A stretch of 32,722 nt of DNA from Dehalococcoidia bacterium (GTDB lineage: Bacteria; Chloroflexota; Dehalococcoidia; GIF9; AB-539-J10): the NCBI GenBank assembly GCA_014859205.1, contig JACUUR010000007.1:1-32722 (forward strand), read 5' to 3'. Positions within the stretch are counted from its first letter, which is position 1; the number at the start of each line of letters is the position of its first letter. A program made the translations under genes and the position numbers. Positions 27,105-32,722 of the stretch are shown in pieces. The notes under the pieces are model-generated. The model was not told the DNA's origin. It saw nothing but the letters and a program-made list of their open reading frames with translations, and did no database searches.

Positions 27105-28205
27105 ATGAACACCATTGAGAGAGCGTTGATGCATGCCCTGTTCACCCATCTGCACCACAACATCGATCGAGCGGTTGATTTTGCAGCGTTTGGGGAGCTA
27201 AACCGCATGGTCAGTCGAAGCTGGCCGGGGGCGCTGGTTGTGGGGCCGGGAGATGATGCTGCCGTGGTTCGGGTGCCCGGGTGGGAAGGCTATCTTGTAG
27301 CCAAACAGGAGAGTCATTGTTCTCCCTGTGTGCCCCGGCCTTATGATGCCGCTGCCACGGGAGCCGGGGGCGCCATGCGGGATATCACAGCCATGGGCGG
27401 CAGACCGCTTTTCCTGATGGATTTCATAGGCACGAGACCGCTGGAAGAGGAGGTACTGGTGGGGCCGTGCGGCTTCGCAGGCAAGTGCACCTGCGGGAAA
27501 TGCAGGACGATGACCAGCCAGGAGAGATTGAACCTGATGGTGCGGGGGATTAGGGACATGTGCGAGGCCATGGAAGTGTTCGTTATTGGAGGGGGGCTTT
27601 CCACCTCTTTCAGCGACATAGTGCCGGCGGTGGTGGTGGCGGTCATCGGCAAGCTGGTCACCGAGGCACCGCTAACCAAGCCGGCCAAGGCAGCAGGAGA
27701 CAGGATCATCCTGATTGGTGAGACGGCCGATGATGGGAACGACACTTTGTACAGAGCGGGGCTGGTCAGAGAGATGCGGCCGGCCAGAGCCCTGTTCGAG
27801 CAGGAGAGGACCACTCTCGAGGCCACTCTGGCTGCCTTTGAGGTGGGCGGTATCCATGCCTGTTCCGATCTGGGGGCGGCCGGCATCGGGGCTGGGATCT
27901 GCGAGTCGGCCAGATATGGCGGCCTCGGGGCGAGGGTAGACCTGTCGGCGGTGCCGGTCAGCGTAGGAGGGCTGACTGCCGAGGAGATCCTTATTTGCGA
28001 GACTCAGGCCAGGATGGTGCTACAGGTCGCTCCCGACAAAGCCGATGAGATGATGTCGGCCATCCGGTCACGAAACGGTGTCGCCGCAATAGTCGGTGAG
28101 ATCAACGACGACGACAAAGAGGTCTTCGAGTACGACGGGCAGGTCATAGCCTCTATTCCCAACAAGCCCTCTGCCGAGATGCTGGAGAGCTTGACGCAGA
28201 GATGA
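27105..28205 (+). CDS. Half-size PurL/PurM-superfamily enzyme with Cys cluster
   Basis: A 366-residue ATP-dependent enzyme of the PurM/PurL (AIR synthase) fold; its reaction is unknown. VGPGDDAAVVRV (46-57) and ATGAGGAMRDI (84-94) match the PurL nucleotide and metal loops, and the C-terminal half begins with CSDLGAAGIGAG. Where PurL has ETHNHPS this protein has ESHCSPC (69-75), keeping H71 but placing cysteines at 72 and 75. A short insertion adds C122, C128, C130 and C133 (CGFAGKCTCGKC). These six cysteines suggest a zinc or Fe-S site that purine enzymes lack. A canonical PurL is encoded elsewhere in the window, so this is not the purine enzyme. GGAGG lies 6 nt before the ATG. Confidence 0.8.
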   Translation: MNTIERALMHALFTHLHHNIDRAVDFAAFGELNRMVSRSWPGALVVGPGDDAAVVRVPGWEGYLVAKQESHCSPCVPRPYDAAATGAGGAMRDITAMGGRPLFLMDFIGTRPLEEEVLVGPCGFAGKCTCGKCRTMTSQERLNLMVRGIRDMCEAMEVFVIGGGLSTSFSDIVPAVVVAVIGKLVTEAPLTKPAKAAGDRIILIGETADDGNDTLYRAGLVREMRPARALFEQERTTLEATLAAFEVGGIHACSDLGAAGIGAGICESARYGGLGARVDLSAVPVSVGGLTAEEILICETQARMVLQVAPDKADEMMSAIRSRNGVAAIVGEINDDDKEVFEYDGQVIASIPNKPSAEMLESLTQR

Positions 28206-28243
28206 TCGGGTCCGGGCAGGGGTGGATGGTTTTGGCCGGCATT

Positions 28244-28270
28244 GACGGCCTTAACGGCCGCCTTATCTTT
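28244..28270 (+). terminator. Weak terminator- or attenuator-like hairpin
   Basis: GACGGCC (28244-28250) can pair with GGCCGCC (28256-28262) with one mismatch, followed by TTATCTTT. It sits between the PurL-like gene and the formyltransferase. It could partly terminate or only stabilise the upstream message. Confidence 0.4.
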
Positions 28271-28317
28271 GAATGACAGACAAGCTGGGATACGGTCCGA
28301 AGCGACCCGGAGGCAAG

Positions 28318-29196
28318 ATGACCATCGTCTGCTTCGTCTCCGGTTCGGGAACGAACTACCGGAAGATCGTGCAACGGGACCCCGACCACGACTATGTCGT
28401 ATTCACGAACAGACCGGGCTGTGAAGGCGTTCAGACAGCCGGAGAGTACGGACATATCGCTATAGAGCTGAGCCACCTGCCCTATTTGCAGGATGCCAGA
28501 GCCAGACACGGTCCGGGCAGGATCCCCAGAAATTGCCAGGAGAGGCTTAAGTATGAGCAGGACGCATGGGGACTTATCGAGGACAGGACCGGGAGGACGC
28601 CCGACCTGGTCTGCCTGGCGGGGTATGACCAGTGGTTTACGGATTGGACGATAGACAGATACTATCCCAGAATTCTGAACGTGCATCCCGGGGATACCAC
28701 CAGAGGCTATGCGGGCCTGCACTGGGTGCCTACCGCCAGGGCCATACTGGCGGGCGAGCGGGAGATCAGATCTACCGTGTTCATCGTTGACAAGGGAGAG
28801 GACACGGGGCCCGTACTGGCTCAGTCCAGGCCACTTGACATAATGCTCACACTAAGAGGCCTGGAATCGGAACGGGACGGGGGGCTGGTAGGGGAGCTTG
28901 AGGGGATTGTGGCGTTCGCCAGGCGGCATAGTGTAGCCAGTTATGCTGCTTTTGATAGCCTGGCGAATGCGGAGCAGAAGGCGGGCCTCAAGCGGATATG
29001 TGAGGGGCTTCAGGAAGTGCTTAAGAGGGAGGGTGACTGGAAGGTCTATCCGTTTGCCGTGCATGCCCTGATTGCGCGCGGGCGCGTGGAGGTGGTCGGC
29101 AGGGCGGTCTACGTAGACGGCAGCCAGATGCCGGACTACGGCTACAGGATGGACCGGGAGCCGCTGCCGGAACCAGATCCTGGCCTCACGGCATAG
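28318..29196 (+). CDS. PurN-like formyltransferase-family protein
   Basis: A 292-residue protein with the formyltransferase fold, which usually moves a formyl group from 10-formyl-tetrahydrofolate. The phosphate-type loop VSGSGTNYRKI and the catalytic triad are present: N121 and H123 in LNVHPGD, and D162 in EDTGPVLAQ. The usual HPSLLP is HPGDTT, and a C-terminal extension of about 120 residues follows the core, so the substrate is probably not glycinamide ribonucleotide. The ATG at 28318 is chosen because GGAGG lies 4 nt upstream; the frame extends 15 codons further back without a ribosome site. It follows the Cys-rich PurL-like gene after 112 nt, and the two may act in one pathway. Confidence 0.8.
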   Translation: MTIVCFVSGSGTNYRKIVQRDPDHDYVVFTNRPGCEGVQTAGEYGHIAIELSHLPYLQDARARHGPGRIPRNCQERLKYEQDAWGLIEDRTGRTPDLVCLAGYDQWFTDWTIDRYYPRILNVHPGDTTRGYAGLHWVPTARAILAGEREIRSTVFIVDKGEDTGPVLAQSRPLDIMLTLRGLESERDGGLVGELEGIVAFARRHSVASYAAFDSLANAEQKAGLKRICEGLQEVLKREGDWKVYPFAVHALIARGRVEVVGRAVYVDGSQMPDYGYRMDREPLPEPDPGLTA

Positions 29197-29300
29197 ATGT
29201 AGGAGGTCAAGCGACTGTGCGGTCAGCCCGCCGTGCTCCGGCCCAAACTCCGGCCGCAACAGGGGAGCCGGCGGCGGGCAGCAGCGAGGTAGAAGTATCC

Positions 29301-30083
29301 ATGACGAAGGAAAGGAAGATACTGTGCTGGAATGTCAATGGCATCAGAGCGGCTGTGAGAGGCGGCTTTCTGGAGTGGCTTCGCAGTGAATCGCCCGACA
29401 TTCTGTGTCTGCAGGAGACCAAGGCCAGTCCTGAACAGCTGAGTGATGAAGTGAGAAAGCCACACGGCTACCATGTGTGCTGGAACCATCCCGAGAGGAG
29501 GGGCTACAGCGGTGTTGCCACCTTCGCAAGAGAAAAGCCGGTGGCGGTGAATTGCGGTCTGGGAATCCCCAGGTTCGACGCCGAGGGCAGGGTCATAATG
29601 GCGGAGTATCCTGAGTTTTCCATCTTCAATGTCTATTTCCCCAACGGTAAGAGGGATGAGACCAGGCTAAAGTACAAGCTCGACTTCTACGATGCCTTGT
29701 TCGAGTTTGTCGAGCCCCTCAGACAGCAAGGTGAGAAGCTGATAATCTGCGGCGACTTCAACACGGCCCACAAGGAGATAGATCTGGCCCGGCCTAAGGA
29801 GAACGAGAAGTTCTCCGGCTTTCTGCCTGTTGAAAGGGCATGGCTGGATAAGCTCACAGGGCACGGGTACGTCGACGTGTTCCGGCGGTTCAACCGTGAG
29901 CCGGGACACTATACCTGGTGGGACCTCAAGACGAGGGCGCGCGAAAGAAATGTGGGCTGGAGGATCGACTACTTCTTTGTAACCGAGAACCTGCTGGAAC
30001 TGGTCTCGGACGCATTCATAATGCCGGAGATAATGGGGTCCGACCATTGTCCGGTCGGTATCAAGCTGAGGGCGTCTGCCTGA
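29301..30083 (+). CDS. xth: Exodeoxyribonuclease III / AP endonuclease
   Basis: An ExoIII-family enzyme that cuts DNA at abasic sites and trims 3' ends in base-excision repair. With the ATG at 29301 it has 260 residues, the usual length. N13 (WNVNGIR), E39 (LQETK), D152/N154 (GDFNTAH) and the D248/H249 pair (GSDHCP) form the metal and catalytic site. The frame is open from a GTG at 29217 with an AGGAGG 10 nt before it, which would add 28 low-complexity residues. I prefer the shorter form on family length. It lies downstream of the formyltransferase and upstream of tatD. Confidence 0.94.
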   Translation: MTKERKILCWNVNGIRAAVRGGFLEWLRSESPDILCLQETKASPEQLSDEVRKPHGYHVCWNHPERRGYSGVATFAREKPVAVNCGLGIPRFDAEGRVIMAEYPEFSIFNVYFPNGKRDETRLKYKLDFYDALFEFVEPLRQQGEKLIICGDFNTAHKEIDLARPKENEKFSGFLPVERAWLDKLTGHGYVDVFRRFNREPGHYTWWDLKTRARERNVGWRIDYFFVTENLLELVSDAFIMPEIMGSDHCPVGIKLRASA

Positions 30084-30152
30084 CGAGACGGGAGTAGGCC
30101 GGATGGAAACCCGACGTGGTTCGGGGGCAAGGGACTGATAGCAGGGAACTCG

Positions 30153-30992
30153 TTGGCGATTGAAAAAGTTAGCATCGTAGATACGCACGCTCATCTGGAC
30201 ATGCGGGCCTTCGACAGGGACCGCGAGGAGGTGATAGCCAGGGCGATACAGGCAGGTGTAGGCGCGATCATCACCGTTGGCATTGACCTGAAGTCCAGCA
30301 GGAGGGCTGTGGAGCTAGCTGAAAGGTATACAGGGGTTTACGCGGCGGTGGGTTTTCACCCTCATGATGCGAGTGCACTGAAGAGCGAGGACATGGCTGA
30401 ACTGGCTGACATGGCCCGTCATCCCAGGGTGGTTGCCATCGGTGAGATCGGTCTGGACTTCTACAGGAACTACTCTCCCCGGGAGGCTCAGGTGCAGGCG
30501 ATGGAACGGCAATTGGAACTGGCAGCCGGGCTGGAGATGCCGGTTATAGTTCATTGTCGTCAGGCAGAGCGGGACATATTGAGTATTCTGGGGGAGTGGT
30601 TGTCCTCGCATAAGGGCGCCCGGGGCCAGGCTCTGGGCGTGGTTCACTGCTTCAACGGCACCCGTGAGAGCGTGAGGAGGTATCTCGACATGGGCTTCTG
30701 CCTGTCTGTGGGTGCCTATATCGGATACCCTCGCTCGGTGGACATATACGATGCCGTCAGGGATATTCCTGAGGACAGGTTGCTGGTCGAGACCGATTGT
30801 CCCTTCCTGTCGCCACAGGTTCACCGGGGCAAGCGGAACGAGCCGTCGTATCTGCCGCTCACCATAGAGTCACTGGCTGCGATTCGAGATGGATCGCCTG
30901 AACAGCTCGCAGCCAGGACCACCACAAACGCGCAACGTCTGTTCGGGATCAAGGTTGAGACAGGGTCCGGTGTCTCAACACAGGCAGAGTGA
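30153..30992 (+). CDS. tatD: TatD-family metal-dependent deoxyribonuclease
   Basis: A 279-residue TIM-barrel hydrolase of the TatD family, a 3'-5' DNase linked to DNA repair. Metal ligands are in place: the H12 and H14 pair in DTHAHLD, the Glu in GEIGLDFY, the His in VIVHCRQ and in VVHCFNG, and the Asp in VETDCPFL. It starts with a TTG preceded by AGGGA at 5 nt; no in-frame ATG lies near the N-terminus. It follows exonuclease III by 69 nt, so a small DNA-repair pair is likely. The next gene has its own promoter. Confidence 0.94.
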   Translation: MAIEKVSIVDTHAHLDMRAFDRDREEVIARAIQAGVGAIITVGIDLKSSRRAVELAERYTGVYAAVGFHPHDASALKSEDMAELADMARHPRVVAIGEIGLDFYRNYSPREAQVQAMERQLELAAGLEMPVIVHCRQAERDILSILGEWLSSHKGARGQALGVVHCFNGTRESVRRYLDMGFCLSVGAYIGYPRSVDIYDAVRDIPEDRLLVETDCPFLSPQVHRGKRNEPSYLPLTIESLAAIRDGSPEQLAARTTTNAQRLFGIKVETGSGVSTQAE

Positions 30993-31045
30993 GGCCGTCC
31001 CCATAGGGGGCTATGACCCGTCCTCCGACCGGAGAATACCGAGCA

Positions 31046-31074
31046 TTGACACCCCGTTGGCGCTGGTATATGAT
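31046..31074 (+). promoter_or_regulatory. Consensus-like promoter of the repeat lipoprotein
   Basis: TTGACA (31046-31051), a 17-nt spacer and TATGAT (31069-31074). The predicted start near 31081 gives a leader of about 130 nt with only a small hairpin (CCCGT...ACGGG near 31123) and no obvious riboswitch. Confidence 0.65.
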
Positions 31075-31211
31075 GAATCGAGGCGGCTTCAACGTATTGG
31101 ACTGCTGGTGTGTGGACGCACGCCCCGTAGATAACACGGGAATCGTTGGGCGAGGAGTTGATCTGCTGGTGAAGCGGTACGGGCAGGCTCAGTCCGGGTG
31201 CGGAGACTAGG

Positions 31212-32519
31212 ATGAGATCCGACTCAGGCATACGTCATCATCTCAGAACCGTCGGCGTGTTATGGCTTACGGTGGCATTGATCGCCGGTCTGGCTGGCTG
31301 CGCCGTGACTCGCTATGAGGTCACATTCTCCAGCACGGAGGGCGGTTCAGTTACGTCTCCCGGCGAGGGGACTTTCAGATATGACTTCTGCACCGGGGTC
31401 GACCTTGTCGCATCTCCCGACAGCGGATACCGTTTCGTGGGTTGGGGTGGCGGTGGCGCCCCTATCGAGGACGTTACCTCGCCGGTCACAATCATCACCA
31501 GTGTGCATGGAAACTACAAGGTCAAGGCCAGTTTCCAGGCAATCCCTCCCGATCAGTTTGAGCTGATCGTGTCGAGCACCGCGGGTGGTTCAGTGACCGC
31601 CCCCAGTGAGGGGACGTTCGTCTATGGGATCGGAACGCTGGTTAACCTGGTGGCGGCCCCTGCCAGTGGATACGAGTTTGTCAGCTGGACAGGCAATGTC
31701 GGCACCATAGCGGATGTCAACTCGCCCACCACCACGATTAACATGCAGGGCAGCTATGCTGTAGTGGCGAACTTCCAGGCGATCACACCGGTCACATACA
31801 ACCTGAATATCTCCAGCACGGCCGGTGGGTCGGTAACGGTGCCCGGCGAAGGGACTTTCGGGTATGGTGCCGGGACAGTGGTTGGCCTGACGGCGACCCC
31901 GGCTGCCGGTTACAGGTTCGTCAACTGGACCGGCAACGTGGGCACGGTTGCCAGCCCGACGTCGCCTACTACTACCATCACCATGCAGGGCAACTACTCC
32001 ATAGCCGCCAACTTCGAGGTGATTCCGGCCGTTACGTACAACCTGAACATCTCCAGCACCACAGGCGGGTCGGTTACGGCCCCGGGCGAGGGGACTTTCG
32101 GCTATGGCGCTGGAACGGTAGTGGGCCTGACGGCCAGCCCGGCCGGTGGATACAGGTTCGTCAATTGGAGTGGCAATGTGGGCACGGTGGCCAATGTCAA
32201 CTCTGCCTCAACCAGCATAACCATGCAGGGTAACTACTCCATAGTGGCCAACTTCGAGCCGATTCAGGCTGCCCGGTATACTTTGACCATCTCCAGCGGT
32301 TCCTGTGGTTCGGTGACGGAGCCGGGCGAAGGAGTGTTCACTTATGATGCGGGAACTGTGGTCACCCTGCTGGCGACTCCGGTCAGGCGCTACGAGTTTG
32401 TGGGCTGGAGTGGCGATGTGGGCACAATTGCCGACGTGAACTCCGCCTCAACCACCATCGTCATGAATGGCAACTACACCATAAGGGCCGACTTTCAGAG
32501 AAGCCGGCGCCTGTCCTGA
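31212..32519 (+). CDS. Lipoprotein with five InlB-type beta repeats
   Basis: A 435-residue surface protein of unknown function. A hydrophobic signal (about 14-29) ends in LAGC with the lipidation Cys at 30. From about residue 37 it consists of five 80-residue repeats, each with SxxGGSV, PGEGTF, a Y-G/D-G-T-V-V strand, an F-V-x-W turn and a NY-x-(I/V)-x-A-x-F end, as in Listeria InlB B-repeats and related bacterial repeat domains. The protein has nothing but these repeats after the lipobox, so it may be an adhesive or spacer protein. GGAG lies 8 nt before the ATG. It has its own promoter and no obvious partner gene. Confidence 0.85.
   Translation: MRSDSGIRHHLRTVGVLWLTVALIAGLAGCAVTRYEVTFSSTEGGSVTSPGEGTFRYDFCTGVDLVASPDSGYRFVGWGGGGAPIEDVTSPVTIITSVHGNYKVKASFQAIPPDQFELIVSSTAGGSVTAPSEGTFVYGIGTLVNLVAAPASGYEFVSWTGNVGTIADVNSPTTTINMQGSYAVVANFQAITPVTYNLNISSTAGGSVTVPGEGTFGYGAGTVVGLTATPAAGYRFVNWTGNVGTVASPTSPTTTITMQGNYSIAANFEVIPAVTYNLNISSTTGGSVTAPGEGTFGYGAGTVVGLTASPAGGYRFVNWSGNVGTVANVNSASTSITMQGNYSIVANFEPIQAARYTLTISSGSCGSVTEPGEGVFTYDAGTVVTLLATPVRRYEFVGWSGDVGTIADVNSASTTIVMNGNYTIRADFQRSRRLS
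31321..32519 (+). repeat. Five tandem 240-bp coding repeats
   Basis: Equivalent bases fall at 31321, 31561, 31801, 32041 and 32281, an exact 240-bp period with no indels. Units 3 and 4 are the most alike at the DNA level, so they are probably the youngest copies; unit 1 is the most diverged. Confidence 0.9.
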
Positions 32520-32629
32520 TATCCGGCCGATCGTGTGCTGCGGATGGCGGAGTGATTGCTGGGATTCAGAGGAACGTTGCGTATACCCTAGCTGGCGCCT
32601 ACCTAAGTGGAGTGTCGTCCCGAGTTTGT

Positions 32630-32706
32630 TGGCGTCCCTGGAGGGATTCGAACCCACGACCCGCTGCTTAGAAGGCAGCCGCTCTGTCCAGCTGAGCTAC
32701 AGGGAC
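32630..32706 (-). tRNA. tRNA-Arg (UCU anticodon)
   Basis: The minus strand folds as a cloverleaf. The acceptor GTCCCTG/CAGGGAC (32700-32706 with 32634-32640) is followed by a G discriminator and an encoded CCA (32630-32632). The D stem is GCTC/GAGC, and the anticodon stem is GCTGC/GCAGC with loop CTTCTAA, giving anticodon TCT. The T loop is TTCGAAT on a stem with one mismatch. It decodes AGA and AGG. Confidence 0.95.
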
Positions 32707-32716
32707 AGCCGTGTTA

Positions 32717-32722
32717 AGTATA
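32717..32722 (-). promoter_or_regulatory. -10 element of the tRNA-Arg gene at the window edge
   Basis: TATACT on the minus strand lies 10 nt before the mature tRNA 5' end; the -35 would be outside the window. Confidence 0.4.

Noticed and set aside
29217-29300. 28-residue N-terminal extension of exonuclease III from a GTG
   Set aside because: The low-complexity segment lies outside the family's normal N-terminus; kept only as an alternative start.
31013-31210. A 65-codon open frame before the repeat lipoprotein
   Set aside because: It overlaps the strong promoter at 31046-31074, has no ribosome site or family resemblance, and is best read as the leader.

Overview
The window looks like a chromosomal segment of a moderately GC-rich bacterium. 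I lean towards Chloroflexota (Dehalococcoidia-like), because of the mix of a DUF3786 protein, a type-I-alpha glutamine synthetase, a split/fused PurS-PurL and an FAD/Fe-S glycerol-type catabolic operon. This taxonomic guess is inference; no rRNA or taxonomic marker was searched. Most genes are housekeeping or catabolic. The stretch from about 16.2 to 22.7 kb is more accessory in character.

Layout, left to right. (1) 1-1139, minus: a phosphoglycerate kinase, cut by the window edge and unusually divergent in its nucleotide-binding loops, with a good sigma70-type promoter. (2) 1353-8810, minus: a tight six-gene operon. In transcription order it encodes an AGPS-like FAD oxidase, a two-cluster Fe-S/CCG protein, a GlpA-like FAD dehydrogenase with a BON-like N-terminus and a BFD-type [2Fe-2S] tail, an FGGY kinase, an FAD/NAD oxidoreductase and a DUF1667 Cys-cluster protein. 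Together they look like a polyol (glycerol-like) phosphorylation and oxidation system feeding electrons through Fe-S centres. (3) 8970-14005, minus: glnA, purL (with two PurS domains fused in front) and purQ, a probable glutamine-making/glutamine-using unit. It sits behind a long, hairpin-rich leader of about 340 nt with an extended -10 promoter. (4) 14494-16128, plus: an AMP-forming acyl-CoA ligase.

(5) 16262-22713 is an accessory-looking block. It holds a PLD-nuclease/SF3-type ATPase fusion, katG with an intrinsic terminator, a small possibly GIY-YIG-like protein with a strong promoter, a VapBC-type toxin-antitoxin pair and a DUF3786 protein. (6) 22899-26818: a lipoamide-dehydrogenase-family disulfide oxidoreductase (plus) converging on a Lon-family AAA protease (minus). 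(7) 27105-30992, plus: a Cys-rich PurL/PurM-superfamily enzyme, a PurN-like formyltransferase, exonuclease III and a TatD nuclease. (8) 31212-32519, plus: a lipoprotein made of five 80-residue repeats with an exact 240-bp period, behind a consensus-like promoter. (9) 32630-32706, minus: tRNA-Arg(UCU).

The best candidates for something undescribed are the PLD+SF3 fusion protein, the Cys-rich PurL-like/formyltransferase pair, the structured glnA leader, the divergent Pgk, and the pairing of an AGPS-like flavoprotein with glycerol-type kinase and dehydrogenase genes.
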